A DNA stretch of 64,000 nt, taken from the NCBI GenBank assembly GCA_949317995.1, contig OX439045.1, positions 47,745,900-47,809,899 of the forward strand. The letters run 5' to 3'. Each line of letters starts with the position of its first letter. Positions within the stretch are counted from its first letter, which is position 1. Position numbers and translations under genes: made by a program. The notes under the pieces are model-generated. The model ran no database searches, was not told where the DNA came from, and worked only from the letters and a program-made list of their open reading frames with translations. This document shows, in pieces, positions 44,231 to 57,068 of the stretch. Source of the DNA: Acholoe squamosa (taxonomy: Eukaryota > Annelida > Polychaeta > Phyllodocida > Polynoidae).

Positions 44231-46674
44231 TAGCACTCCACTATACGGTACCCCACACTTTGCAAAAGTTAGCCACTTTTTCCTCTGCAAAATTCCTATG
44301 TGTATCTAATGTTTTATTGATTTCTGAGGTTAAATTGTTATTATGGCAATAAATCAAAGGCACACTGGAGTGAAGCAGTAGGATTTATTGAGGAGTCATA
44401 GGCACAGAATAAAACACCAAGAGGAAGAATTATATCGTAGGTATCTTACCAGCTTTCCTTTTTCCTGAAGCAGCAAAATAATAGATAGATGTAACTGACT
44501 TTGTTTGTTGTGGTAGGGATACATTTTTGAATTGTAATATCACAACTAGCCATTGTCTGATATAACTCATATCATCAATAGGTGAAATAATTTATGGAAA
44601 CAATATATTGGCATATGTTTACAGTTGACATACAAGGCAAATCAACTCTATAGTCTCTTACTCGGGAGATGCTCAATTTCTTTTGGGATTTTTTTCCTCA
44701 GGGGGTCGTACCCTGATTTTTAGTAAAAAAAAAAAAAACACTGTCACAAGTCACCCCCACCTCCCAGTAGAGAAGTGGTGGTCACTTGAAACTGTCATAT
44801 GGAAAAATGCCATTGCCATGTCACCAGCCAATCACGGGCTGTCACATGACAGTGGGAACCAATCACAGGGGAGCACAGCCGTATGACTAGTCCATGCGAT
44901 GGAATTTTTCGGTCTGTTTGGCTGTGGTAGTGAGTGGTAAACTGCAACGTCTAACTTTACAGTTGCTCAATTTCCTAACATGTCTAGTAGGAAGATAGAA
45001 ATGTATTAGTTAAGGCAATGTAGTACTGGTCTTTCGCCTCCAAACACTTTACACTTTATATAGTTCTCAATCAAAGACACACAGTGTATTTAGTCTTAGG
45101 GAAGTCAGATGTAGAGGAAACTGCAAATATGGTCAGATAAGTAGATGTGGCACTCAAAATACAGAAGGATAAGGGTTCATGACGAGGACTGGGAGGCATT
45201 TCTCAATCATGTCAATTAGAATCAAGAAATGCCCTCCTGAAACCTAATCTTTGATGGCAGATTGATCCCACCTACCTTGGCATCTATCTGTCAGCAGAGT
45301 AGGGACAAAAAACAGACTGGACGTTAAATTAACATAAATAAAACAGCACATTTTCAACATTACCACAGGTGTGATTCTATAAGCATTACAGTATGAGTGA
45401 GAGGCTTTTGTAACAGGCTTAGATTATCTCAAAACAGCATTCTGTTTCTGCAGCCTCTGAAGACCGGAGCACCAACTATAGGCAAAGTTCCATACATATT
45501 GCGAGGTCGGATTCGCTATGTATACACGTTCTTGTAAAAAACCTTGATTAAATGTTGCATGTAAGATAACCAAGGACTCAAGTGTTTAGATATTTTCTGA
45601 TTGATGTACTGAATGTCTCTGAGCTTTTCACTATTGCAAATGTAAGGGGAGGGGTTTTAAAGGGGGGTAATGCGGATATTATTGATATAGTTTTTGAGTA
45701 AATGTATAACCAAACTCATGATGCTAACCGATGAGCCCTACGTACAAAATACCATAACCAGTTAAAGTAGATGTTGAGAAAATGGAAAGCTTGCAACTTC
45801 TGATTTTGTGGCAAAATTCAATTTCATGATGCAATTAGGACACAATACATTTACATGAAACAACACTAGATAAACTGCATTGCTTTCTTCATAGTGGACC
45901 TTAAATGCTCTACCCAAACAGATTAATTCCCATTGTCCTTAACATAACAAAGTTCACAGCGTGTTAGATCCCCCAAATCATCTCAAGAACAAAACCCATA
46001 GAGTCCTGCCAATTAGGGTTGGTTTCACATAGTAGGATTGAAGGAGTTATTCTTAGGTAAAGGCTTAGATAAATATGACTAAGGTGGGTGTGGGTATAAC
46101 GGACAGTGAACCGGACACAATCCTGATCGGCTTGGGATGGGACCTAGAGTGGTCTGAATGACTGCTGACAGGTTTAGGGCAGCACTTCACACGTCACTAA
46201 TCACATTCCCACCTTTCAGGTGAGAAAACAACTCCAGGGCTGATTCAGCTTAATCCACTCGACTCCACACAAGCAGGGAGCTTTACTACTTTGCTATGTA
46301 AACAGTTATGGAGAGGTATATGCCTCTTATTGTGAGCCTCCCTGACTTGTATTACATTATTCCACCGACAAGCATGCCAGCATCGAGGAACTTTCTGGGG
46401 ACATAATCCAGTATTTATATGGGAAGATTGAGCACTATTCTTTAGAAACAGAGTTTAACGGTAATTGCTTTTTAATATAATTGTGATTTAGGGGGAAAAT
46501 GAAACGCACTCACATTCTAAATGACATTAAGCATTGTAATATATAACATTGTGCTAGGAGATGATGATGCAGGGTTGACATAGATCTATCCGTGGGGGAC
46601 TTTATCAAGCACACCAAAGTAAATAATGGGAGAGGATATCAAAATGTAACATAGTGTAAAGCAAGATAACAATG
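44231..46674. other. No recognised gene
   Basis: Contains a 14-nt poly(A) run near 44725 and an inverted GGCATTTCTCAA/AAGAAATGCC pair near 45191-45233. If the gene at 46675-49444 has more exons they would lie here; I could not identify any. Confidence 0.35.
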
Positions 46675-46757
46675 TTAATACACACCATCATTCTTCTTTT
46701 TTACGGAGTAGACTGGGGGCTTCCTTCCCTTGCCCTTGCTTCCCTTGCCTCCACCAC
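46675..46757 (-). CDS. Candidate exon 2 of a small basic secreted protein gene
   Basis: On the minus strand an acceptor ACACATACAG|GTGGTGGAGG precedes a frame in the phase left by exon 1. It reads GGGKGSKGKGRKPPVYSV, then KKKNDGVY and TAA. The composition is strongly Gly/Lys-rich with KGKGRK and KKK clusters, which could be prohormone-convertase or heparin-binding sites. Joined to exon 1 it predicts about 51 residues. A GTGTGT donor inside GATG|GTGTGT is possible, so the gene may continue further left. Evidence is phase match, splice sites and composition only. I do not recognise the family. Confidence 0.42.
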
Positions 46758-49066
46758 CTGTATGTGTAACACAAGTCAGTATTAGAGCTTTAAGTTTCAT
46801 CAAAACAGGCAAAATGTTCTTAACACGCCAATGCCAAGTAATAAGAAATAATAAGACTCCCTCCAAATAGACTCCAACATAGTGGTTTGACACAAATAGA
46901 CTTCTGGTATGTATAAACATACATCTACCTATTGCTTTGTACCTGAGGGCAATGTTAGAGACATGGTTTACAGGGGTTAGCAGATTCCATTAGCACCTAC
47001 AGGGGCCCTGTGTTAGCTACATTCCAAACAATATCCGCCTTTTCATGTCCAACTGGCAGGGTATACATCAGTAACTTTTAAATGCATACCCACTGCATAA
47101 TGTATACACACGATAAGCACTACCTACTCTAATGCCAATCCCTGCAGTCAAATTGACCATGCAAAGCCAAAATGCCTTGGCTCTTTGGCTGCCATTATAA
47201 GGTGCGATTGCCAAAAATAATGGAACAAAAATCTAGGCCAACAACAAAGACCATGATTTTAGAGGGGTTTATCGCCAACTGGTTAGAAGTGGCTCAAATG
47301 CCTGAAGTGGCAGCAGAGTGACCAATGGGTAGCATTAGGTAAACTGATGAGTTGATGGCACAGGATCTAGAGTAAGTAGAATGAATTAGGCATAGATTAG
47401 GTTAGGCCAGGTTTGCGTAATGTCTAATCATTGAAAACTGTGAACTGTCCTTAACACTCCCTATATAACATTGTACAGTCTTCATGAACCATATCCTTCA
47501 CACATAGAGCATATTGAAAATCTGACAAATTTTTGATAATTATTTGAAATTTGAAATACAATATAACGTGAACAGCCCAGTTGCACCGCACGAAATATGA
47601 TGTAATTTCATTATCATCGTAGTGTGTAAGGCCCGTAGGAATTACAGCATATGGACAAGGAGGATTCTTACAAATTTACAAATCTAACGTTAGCAATTCT
47701 TAGAACTACTTTGATTTTAAATGCTCTGCCATACACAATATAAGACCAATGATCAATGCACTATGGTTCTCACAATTAGACCACCGTAACTCAGGACACG
47801 TAATTATTCATCATCCAATATTGAGTAGTTTTCATTAAACAAGCACATCCCAAACCAAATGAAATGAGTGGGTTTTCGGCTAAGAGGGTCCTCCTTTATG
47901 AGATTCAATTTTCATTTGACAGCTAAAAGCCTCTTGATATTCAGTTCAGCTTTTAAAACAGGGAATTGCCAAAGTCAAATCATTATGCTTGTTGTACATA
48001 GGAAAGGTTAGGATTATCAAATATTTCCTAGAAAGGTTTTGTGGGATCCAAAAGTATGTCAATCATTTTGTAATGTTATTGAGAACACATTTTCTTTATA
48101 CAGCGCCTTAATCACTCTCCAAGAAAATAAAGAAAAGAAATCAGAACGTGTGATTTCAGAGACTTACGTTCTGCAAAATAGCCTAAAATGTGAAAGCTAA
48201 ACTTAGAAATTCTCTTCATTTGTTTTGCAACAGTAATAATACGGAATTGTACAGATCAGAGGTTAAATAATGTGAAACACTCGGATGTGGTAGGTCATAA
48301 ATCCTGATGAACATCAAAAGCCTAGCTATTATCTCTGTCCATTATCATGCATGCAAACTCGTGTCAAAACTGCTCCCCTCCAGAGCCATCCCAATACCCC
48401 CTCCCAACCCACAACCTCTAAAATCATGTCTTGTGGTGGTTGGCACCGAGTGAGACACACTTTAATCCTTTAAGGGTCGCATGAAGTCTCCAAGTTCATT
48501 CTTCTTTGCTGGTCATAATGCAACACTAGATTATTGGTACGTCCAGCACTGCGTTCGAGCATGATTGGAATTGTTTTAACGTCGTTGGGTCATTATGATA
48601 CATGCATACAGCTTTGGCGAGTTTCTGGCATTAAATTGACAACCAATGGGCATGCACTATGCGGCACTTAAGGTGATAAAGGTGATGGCAATGATTGCCT
48701 TTTAAGGAGGCAAATGATGCATCTTTCTGAGCTTTTATTAAGGCACAGTTATTCAGTTTTAACCAACAGACACGAAACTGTCTCAAGTGATGTTGGTGAG
48801 CTTTGTTGGGCGATTGAAACTCAATTGTTACAACTTCACAAAAATGAAAACCGCAAGGCCAAGGTAAAATTAGAAGAGAGGTACTTTGCAGAGCTCTGTT
48901 GTTTGATATCTATTCGGCTGATGCCGTCATGAGCTGGGCACTGTGCCAGATATAATGCACTTCTCTTATAATGTTGCCCTGACTAAAATTCGCAACCTCT
49001 CAGTTCAAGTTTGTCTGTGCTTAACGTATACATGATGCCCCTGTCCTATTTAATGCTATCTCATGT

Positions 49067-49143
<77 letters not shown>

Positions 49144-49371
49144 GTGGAAATCATGGAACTTTAAAAGATATACAAAGAATACAGAAATTCATAATCAAAA
49201 TAGATATATTAAAAAATGTGGATTTGACTGAAGAAGAATTATTGCTCATGTGAAAATGTCTTAGCAAGCAGAGCATGCCATTTATGTCTATACATGTATT
49301 CATGATTCTTATACAGAAGAACTAAAATGAAAACCAACAATGTTACATAATAGTCACTTAGCATAACTCAC
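46758..49371 (-). other. Putative intron of the secreted-protein gene
   Basis: Bounded by GTGAGT (49371 downward) and AG (46759-46758). It holds the AT microsatellite and no recognised exon. The plus-strand ORF 48714-48932 (72 codons) has no family resemblance. Confidence 0.4.
49069..49139. repeat. AT dinucleotide microsatellite
   Basis: About 35 uninterrupted AT units. The plus-strand ORF at 49011-49253 reads through it as alternating Ile/Tyr and is not a gene. Confidence 0.95.
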
Positions 49372-49444
49372 CTTTGGTGTCGACCAGGTTAGAGATGGTT
49401 GCCATGACGACGAGGATCATCAGGATGGGGTGCGTAAGCTCCAT
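49372..49444 (-). CDS. Candidate exon 1 encoding a signal peptide
   Basis: The ATG at 49444-49442 lies in CACCATGGAG, a near-ideal Kozak context. The 24 codons read MELTHPILMILVVMATISNL and then VDTK: a short N-region, a hydrophobic core and a polar end, as in a secretory signal peptide. The exon ends AAAG|GTGAGT, a consensus donor at 49371, leaving phase 1. The best downstream partner I found is 46675-46757, across a ~2.6-kb intron that contains the AT microsatellite. Upstream, 49450-49570 would be 5' UTR. This is the best-supported host coding sequence in the window. The protein is unidentified. Confidence 0.6.
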
Positions 49445-50479
49445 GGTGGTAACATGCCTGAGTAACTCTCTCAGCTCGGTTAGAATAGCTCAGACACTCT
49501 CTAAGATAAGTTAAGGTGAACTGGTGGGACTAGCTCCCCCACTCTATACTACTGCTATCTTGTGGTCACCTAATATGTCACACAACACATTAGATATGTC
49601 TGTCCAGCATATTACACTCAATTACAGAAATTGCTTCATCTAGACTCATGTTCATTAATTAGCAGTTGATATCCTGTAAGACAGCTGAAGCAGCAACCAC
49701 AATGAACAAAATGTCAGCAATGCTGACAATTACCATCACAAGCAGAGTACTGGTAGTCTATATCAGTGGTGTGATTAATATATCTCTGGTATAGAGGATA
49801 TGGAAATATAGCAGTTTTAATGGGTTTCTACTCAGTGACGGAAATAACATATATCATTTACTTTATATACTTCAGGCTTTGCATCTGTCACTCTGGTTCT
49901 AGCTATACGACACAGGATATAAGACATATAAAAGTGTCCACATTACAAAGCAATTGCAATTGATATCCTTCCTTAGACTCCTAACATCGATGGTTGTCCA
50001 CCAGGAAATGTGTTAGGTCCAGGTACAAAAAAAATCACAAAGAGGCTAGCTATAGGCTCTATCACAGTCGTCGTAGTTGAACATAAATATATATGTTTAA
50101 AATGCTATCAGCATTTCTAGCATGTATGCTTCGTTGTAGGACCAATGCAAAGTAAACTCCTGTTATCTTATGTCATCCAGTAGGTGAAAACACTGGTCTC
50201 AATGATAATGTCAGCATGACGCACACTGTACAACAGTCGTCGTAAGAATGGTTCTATACTGCAGTCGTTGCTTGCTGATACATCCAAAGAGTAGTAACTC
50301 AAACACAAGGAACCCGTATGTAGAACACCTGTTAGTACAGGATACACCTGGCCGTGCCCCTACTGGAGGAGGCCACTGAAGGAGCTGGTGGTGGCACCAG
50401 GGGTCATAGAGCAGTTCCTCCTGCTGCAAGAACACACAACTGGTGACCACACAACTCCAGGTTGGATACAAGCACAACT
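49445..50479. other. Upstream region of the secreted-protein gene, nothing else recognised
   Basis: It may contain the 5' UTR and promoter (49445-49570). The minus-strand ORF 50211-50477 lacks family resemblance. Confidence 0.35.
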
Positions 50480-51120
50480 ACGGCATTAGGAACAGCGTCT
50501 ACATTTGCCGCAGCCGCTGCCGCGCGTCCTGTCTCGTTTCCCGCCCACAGAGGGGGCGTCGGTGCAGCCAGCGCCTTCCTCCACGGTTATAATGCATCCA
50601 GACGCTGAGCGCCAACCCCAATAATTGTATCTGCTCCTCCTGCTCTTCTAACTGTCCCTCCCACTCACCCACCCACGCACCACCTCCAGCCACTTACCAA
50701 ACCAACTCTACAATCCTTCCCTCCTCTGAAGTAAGGGATAGCAGTACTAAATGATAGTTTTGAAAGAAGGCAAAGTAGCAGAGGGTCTTCCTGCAGGTTG
50801 AATGTTGAGCCGGCCTGGAGGACGCGCGCAGTTGTGAGAGTTGTCCTCCGGCGCTGGCTTGGCTGGTTGGCAGGAGCGGGAGGACGGACTGATGCCGCAG
50901 CGCGCCCCGCCTCTGGCAGCCGCAGGGCTGCGACAACGACGACGATGGTGGCGGTGGTAGTGGTGGGGATGAGTGGTTGCGGTGTGGGGATGTGGTGGGT
51001 GGGTGGATGGGTAGAGGGAAGGGGAAAGAAGGTGGTTGGCGATGAGTAGTTGGTGGTAGTGGATGTGGCTTGTCGAGAAGAGAGGGAAGCAGGACACAAG
51101 AGGAGGACTCCTATCACTTA
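50480..51120. promoter_or_regulatory. GC-rich, CpG-containing region
   Basis: Local base composition rises sharply, with GCCGCGCGTCC, GGCGGGAAACG (complement), GACGCGCGCAG and a GGT/GGC triplet-rich stretch (50942-50975). Overlapping ORFs on both strands (50499-51117) probably reflect this composition. It could be a CpG-island promoter or 5' exon; no clear start is chosen. Confidence 0.35.
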
Positions 51121-51143
51121 ACTATCTCTGTGTCGGCCTTAAG

Positions 51144-51178
51144 GTGCACCCCGGGGGTGCACCACCCGGGGTGCACCA
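51144..51178. repeat. GGTGCACC palindrome cluster
   Basis: GGTGCACCCCGGGGGTGCAC followed by CACCCGGGGTGCACC: nested palindromes able to form a tight GC hairpin. Confidence 0.7.
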
Positions 51179-51426
51179 ACATCAACTTTATGTTTCTTTC
51201 TTATGCATATAACACTAGATCCCGTAGCCTACCCATGTTCCCTTGTCATGAGTGAAATGCTGGTTAGTTTGCTGGTCAGCATTGCATTGGAGCATCATGA
51301 CAACCCCCCAGGAGCGTATCGGGCCCATTAAGGTTGGGATTGGGAATGCAACGCTGGTGAATATGTACCTGGAAGTACTTCATGCATTCAATCATGCATC
51401 ATGTCAAACTCCAAAGGGTTAATGCT

Positions 51427-51492
51427 TTAGTTGAAAGCACTAATTAGTTGAAAGCACTAATTAGTTGAAAGCACTATTTAGTTGAAAGCACA
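51427..51492 (+). repeat. 17-bp tandem repeat, about four copies
   Basis: Unit TAGTTGAAAGCACTAAT, degrading at the right end. Confidence 0.88.
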
Positions 51493-51849
51493 AAGCAGCC
51501 CATAAAGGGTTATGCACCTGGAGGCCGTCTATTGGACAGTAGCAGGGGCATCTATTTTCAATAGACATGCCCTCTTCCCTCCATTAAACCCTCTGGTTAT
51601 TGTCACCAAACCATTTGCTGCTTCACGATCAGCTACACTTTCCCTTCCAACAACGTCACTGTTTGACGGTCTTCACTTTTCATCTATTCAGTACCAGAAT
51701 TTATCATTGTAGATCTAAGTGCCATTCACTTTAGAGCTGTTTACCACTAGAAGCCTATTGAATTTCCTCAAACTAAATTTTCTTGCCACTTAGCTGACGC
51801 CCACATTATTCCTTCCACACCAAGAGGATAACTGTAAAACTCAAAACGA

Positions 51850-51965
51850 CAACTTGTTGTCGTATACCGGAAGTCTTGACGCCACCGTCACCACCAGGGA
51901 GCTCAGCACGACCGGAAGCGGAAAACGTCGCCGACCTTCGACGCCGAACAGAGGTTGGTAGTGTG
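51850..51965. promoter_or_regulatory. ETS-site cluster in a GC-rich patch
   Basis: ACCGGAAGT (~51866), ACCGGAAGCGGAA (~51911) and several CG-rich words (CGTCGCCGACC) within 110 bp, resembling a broad promoter. No start codon or exon could be tied to it. Confidence 0.3.
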
Positions 51966-52144
51966 GAAGGAATGACGCAGTAAGAGGTGACACAAAAGCT
52001 AGTTCAGCTGTTCAGGATGAATTAAAACTTGCAGCCAACACAATTATATTACAAAGTATATAGTTTTTTTTTGTCATTACTTCTGACATGAGATTTCATA
52101 TACAATGACATGCATGATACCAGGTGTGTCAGTTTGAATGATGT

Positions 52145-53575
52145 TAGTTGTATGGAGCCTATGTGTTTTATTAGCTGCATGGAGGCTATGTGTGATGTTA
52201 GGTCTGTGTTGAGTGTCCGTCATGTTAGCTCCAATGGAGATTGTGTAGACTGTGTGATGTTAGCTGTGTTAGAGTCTGCTCATGTTAGCTGTGTGGAGAT
52301 TGTGTGTGATATTAGTGGTGTGTAGACAGTGCAGTGTCAGTTGTGTGTAGATTGTGTGTTATGTTAGCTGTGATGTTATGTTTTGTGTAGATTGCACAAT
52401 GTTAGCTGTATCACTTTGAATGGAGCCATGTGTGATGTTAGCTCTGTGTAGATTCTTTGTGATGTTAGCTGCATGGAGGCTATGTATGGTGTTAGCTCTG
52501 TGTAGAATCTCTGTGATGTTAGATAGGGCCCCAAACAGGTAAAATAGACAAGGGGGCAAGGCCACTTCTTAAATTCGAAAAGGGACATAGGGTTGACAGA
52601 CAAGTGACAAGGGCCACTTCTTAAAATCGACAAGGGACATGGCTTTAGAGACGAGGGTCAAGGCCACTTCTTACAATAGACAAGGGACATGGAGTTGAGA
52701 GACAAGGGACAAGAACTATTTCTTAGAATCGACAATGGACATGGTAGGGGCCCTTGATGGGGGATCCCCATGTCCCATGTCGATTTTAAGAAATTACCAT
52801 GTCTCCATGTCGATTTTAAGAAAAGTCCATGTCCCAATGTCGATTTTAAGAAAAGTTCATGTCACCATGTCGATTTTAAAGAAAGGTTCATGTCCCATGT
52901 CACTAAGCCAAAAATGCTGATGTCACCATGTCGATTTTAGGGTGCTAGATCCATATGGTAACCCCCTGTCTAGGGCCCTTTAGCTGTATGGAGGCTATGT
53001 ACACATGTCTCCGTGTAGAATATTTGTGATGTTAGCTGCATAGAGGCTATGTGTGATGTTAGCTCTGTGTAGAATCTTTGTGATGTTAGCTGCATGGAGG
53101 CTACGTACACATGTCTCTATGTAGAATCTTTGTGATGTTAGCTGCATGGAGGCTACGTACACATGTCTCTTTGTAGAATCTTTGTGATGTTAGCTGCATG
53201 GAGGGTATGTGTGATGTTAGCTATGTGTAGATTCTTTGTGATGTTAGCTGCATGGAGGGTATGTGTGATGTTAGCTCTGTGTAAAGTGTTTGTGATGTTA
53301 GCTGCATGGAGGGTATGTACACATGTCTCTGTGTAGAATATTTGTGATGTTAGCTGCATGGAGGGTATGTGTGATGTTAGCTATGTGTAGATTCTTTGTG
53401 ATGTTAGCTGCATGGAGGCTATGTACACATGTCTCTGTGTAAAATATTTGTGATGTTAGCTGCGTGAAGGCTATGTGTGATGGTATCTTTGTGCATGGTT
53501 TGCACATTGTTAGCTGTGTGAGGGTTATGTGTGATGTTAGCTCTGTGGGCAATGTATGTGATGTTAGCTTGTGGT
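52145..53575 (+). repeat. 27-bp minisatellite (GATGTTAGCT...)
   Basis: Alternating ~27-bp units GATGTTAGCTGCATGGAGGC- and GATGTTAGCTCTGTGTAGAA-, forming a ~54-bp higher-order unit, with some units replaced by ACACATGTCTCTGTGTAGAA. The array is interrupted by the foldback MITE at 52523-52979. ORFs within it are repeat readings. Confidence 0.88.
52523..52979. mobile_element. 457-bp foldback MITE inside the minisatellite
   Basis: Ends ATAGGGCCCCAAACAGG and the inverse of AGGGCCCTAGACAGG. TTAG lies on both sides (52519-52522, 52980-52983), and the minisatellite unit resumes exactly after it. Internally GTCGATTTTAAGAA units run in one direction to the right of ~52750 and inverted to the left. A degenerate relative lies near 62950-63060. 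Confidence 0.75.
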
Positions 53576-53579
53576 TGGT

Positions 53580-53800
53580 GATGGTGGTGGTGGTGTGCGT
53601 AGATCGAGGTGGCGCGTGCTCTCTGTGCCTTTAGAGCAGGGTAATAGCGCGCGGCAGTGGCGGGAATCGACGTTAGCCCGCGAGCAGGAAGTGCCGACGA
53701 TAGCTTAATAATAACTATTTGCCTGCATCTCCCTCCAGCAGTCCCGAAAACGGCACGAAGGGATATGCCCGAATAACAGTGGGCGGGAGCAGTGGTGGGG
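53580..53800. promoter_or_regulatory. GC-rich, CpG-containing patch
   Basis: GATGGTGGTGGTGGTG, then GGTGGCGCGTGC, AGCGCGCGGCAGTGGCGGG and CCCGAAAACGGCACG. Promoter-like composition; no exon assigned. Confidence 0.28.
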
Positions 53801-56777
53801 CAGGAGGTTTAGACGACCAAGGGGCTCAGATAAGTATACAAGAAAGATGACATAAACTCTGAAACTCAGATGCCGTGACACTAAGCTGAAGAATAAAGAA
53901 ATGAGGAATATTATAATGGGGATCTACAGTTGTGGATCAATGAGTAAGATAAATTGTAAAAACTATTGTACATGCAGTTGTTACCTGGGAAGAGAGTAAC
54001 CTGGATGATTGCCAGGCAAATGTTAAATCAGATGTTTTGTACCATTATCCAGGTATATTAAAGGTACATTCCACCAGATCAGAGAACGAATACATACCAG
54101 AACAATGTGTGAGGCTATGAGGGATGGTGAGACCGACATTATCTTGAATCATGTAGTAGTTGTATGGGCAGAGAGGAGGGTAGGTAACTAGGTTGGCAAT
54201 GTTTAAGATTACACGTTATTCCAACACAGCAGGAGGACACACATACTTCACCAATATAGAACCCTACTGGAGCTCTGTAACCCTTTCTGGGGATGCATGA
54301 CGCAGAACTCCATCAACTCTGAAGCGTCGGCATGGTGAATAAGTATAAAGACGCCATGGCTGCATTCACTTATATACACGGCCCTTAAGGGGTTAATAGC
54401 AGCAGAAACCTGCATGCAGGACACCCCATCCTTCCCCTCCTGGAGGGGGTGGGATAATCCACACTAAAGAAGTCTTTTTAAAAGACATCACGCAACTCCC
54501 CTGAGGGGTCAAAACAATCGAGGTTTCTTTAGATAAAAAATAAAAACATCCAGATTGCAGGGCCATAAAAGCGGCATTTCTAACACCCTCAGAGTTGACT
54601 TTTTACACATTTGGGTTGTCAGAGGAGGATTGTTTAAGTAGCTGGGTGAAGTGGAAAGCTGCAGCCTATGCGCCTCTAGCGGAGGCTAACTGAATTACGT
54701 TGTCGTGGTGAGAGGGCAAGGGGGATAAAGTAGAGATATAGCACGGTACCAGGTTACCCACTGTAAGTAGCCATATTGACAAGCCTATATAACTGGGCAT
54801 CTATCAAGTGGACATGAAACATTGAATGTTGAAAAAAATGGTTGATCAGCCAATGGTCAACATCAATCCGTTGAATATTAAACATCAGATCAATGTTGAT
54901 ACCTGGCTAATTAACCAATACTGTCAACATTGATGTTGTACGGGGTGCTGTGTCCGCTTGGTCGGGTGGTGGATCCAAAAACGATCCACAACACGGCCTT
55001 AACAAACTGAAAAAGAATTCCACCCCACTTACAGCTCTAACAGAACACCTGAAAGAGAATGATTTATATCATGTCTGAGATGGTCCAGTATCATAATATT
55101 TTATATCCGAATCAGGACATGACTGTTACTACTTTATTTTTATGAAATTGAACTACGCTCTACACTGGAAGTGATAAACTTTCGCCATATCCAAAATTGA
55201 ACTGCATGGAGAGCGATAATAGTTGTCCCGCGACATTTTGAGATATTGCATGACCAATTATCTTGAATAATAAGGATTTTAGAGAAATAAATTGACAATA
55301 AATATATGCCCAACAATTGGCGGTCATCTTGGATTTTGGGGGGTTCGGGTGAATATTCGCGTTGGCTCCCCATCTAGATTCAAAGAGTGGGCAAAAATGA
55401 GCCAAAATGCCAAGTTTCAGAGTTTTGTCCAGCAGGTTTCCCTGGCTGCCAAAATCGACCTTAACAGTCCCTACTAAAAGGGTTAACTCACATTAGCCGG
55501 GGCCAAATATATTACCCTCCCCTCCCCCAAATCAAAAGAAAGGTGTGTGACAATATGCAGCAATTTGAGATTAATCCTAGTCTTTTTGAGCACTGCAATC
55601 AGCGATAAGTCTTAATTGAATAAACCACTGTTAAGAAATGTTGACTGCAAGCCCTGGGGTCTGTAGACAATAGAGAATCTTGAGAAAATACCCCTTTCTA
55701 CCAAACCAAACCCGCTCAGTCAACATTCTAGTTTCTATACAGGACTGATACTAAATGACTTAGGGAACCCAGGGTGGCAGGGTGGAAGGCCTGCAGTTGG
55801 AGCAGGAGACCGATCGCCGCATCTTTAGTAGGTCACATGGGGCGCGTCCAAATCTCGTGGGGCGGAAATCACGGGTTTCTACACGCGACATGACGAGATT
55901 GTTGTGTGTTTGTGGGGAGGGGGCGTCTAAGGTGAAAGATGCTAGCATGGCTCACTAGGTGTCGGGTCAGTGAGCACTCCAGCGTACAGGGTTGATGTGT
56001 GCATTTGATGATGTTTGAAGCTGATGATCCTGCAGCAGCAGGATCATCAGCGCATTGTACATATGATCAGCATGGTTAGTCTTTTGAAAAAAAATATTAG
56101 GATGTTCTTATAAGTCAATGACGCATGACACGTATGTACAAATGAGAATTCCAACTTGCTATACTCATTCATATTTAGTTTTCATGAGTCGTTGTCAGCC
56201 TACCCTACCCCACATTCAATGAGACCAATAGTAAGTAAATGGGAAATACACCTCGAAGTAATAGCAGATAGTCTTTAACCTATAGGCATGCTGTAGACAG
56301 GGTAAACATGTCTGTATGTGTATAGGCTCATTATTAGATAATCAACTTTACTATTTATGTTCTCCTACCGTGGAGTCATAACTGAGATTGATTTGCCTCT
56401 CATTATTATCATGTTTCAGGAATGTATACACATAGTATACAGGGCAAGGAACACAGCATGAGGACTCAGCTGGTAATGTCAGTTGAGAGCTATGGGAGTG
56501 TTTTGGCATATTTGCATATCAGGAAAGAAGAGTAGAAGGGATTTAGTTATACCTACAGTTTCAATGGTGCTGAATCAAAGTGAAAATATTCAGCATAATG
56601 GTTATCAAACACTGGAATTTGAAACTAATGTATGTAATTTTCCTTTATAACAATTCAAACCTCGCCATAAGGCAGACTGTCGCCTAGAAAAGTTTAAATG
56701 TTGTTTGATAGGTCCATGAACTTAGGTTAATGTCACAATGTTGTAAATAATCTAGCGCTGTTTCCAAAATAAGGGTA
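53801..56777. other. Mostly unassigned; some repeat-like sequence
   Basis: No supported exon. Near 54820-54935 there are repeated TCAACATTGAT/ATCAATGTTGA words, and near 54960-54995 a GGATCC...ACGATCC palindrome. The ORFs at 55140-55405 overlap in two frames and look like a decayed repeat. Confidence 0.4.
56020..56051. repeat. Perfect 14-bp hairpin with AGCA loop
   Basis: GCTGATGATCCTGC, loop AGCA, then its exact inverse. Confidence 0.85.
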
Positions 56778-57068
56778 CCGTAATCTCCCATGTATAAGGC
56801 ACGTCTAATACGTTTTTTTAGTTCTCATTAGATCCACAAGGGGGACACCAAGATCATTCTTTTGATATCTTACATGCCCCTTGGTCATAATATGACATAT
56901 GGGGGCCCAGGAGGGTCTGGGGTGGCCCAAGCTACACATAGGTTTTTGAATTTTGAAAATTCATTCAGTAGAACCAAAGTTATGATTTTTTTTCATTTTT
57001 TTGAGAATTTTTCAAAACTCTAGGTGCGCCTTATACGCGGGCTGCGCCTTATACACGGGAGATTACGG
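56778..57068. mobile_element. 291-bp MITE related to 20931-21543
   Basis: Ends CCGTAATCTCCCATGTATAA and the inverse ending GGGAGATTACGG, flanked by TA on both sides. It shares the GCGCCTTATACGCGGG words of the larger relative but lacks its internal tandem units. Confidence 0.75.

Noticed and set aside
49011-49253. 80-codon ORF with alternating Ile-Tyr
   Set aside because: Reads through the AT microsatellite.
50665-51117. 150-codon minus-strand ORF as a gene
   Set aside because: Thr/Pro/Ser-rich reading of simple GC-rich sequence; overlapping ORFs on both strands and no start or splice support.
56020-56051. Bacterial-type terminator
   Set aside because: The hairpin has no T tract and the context is eukaryotic.
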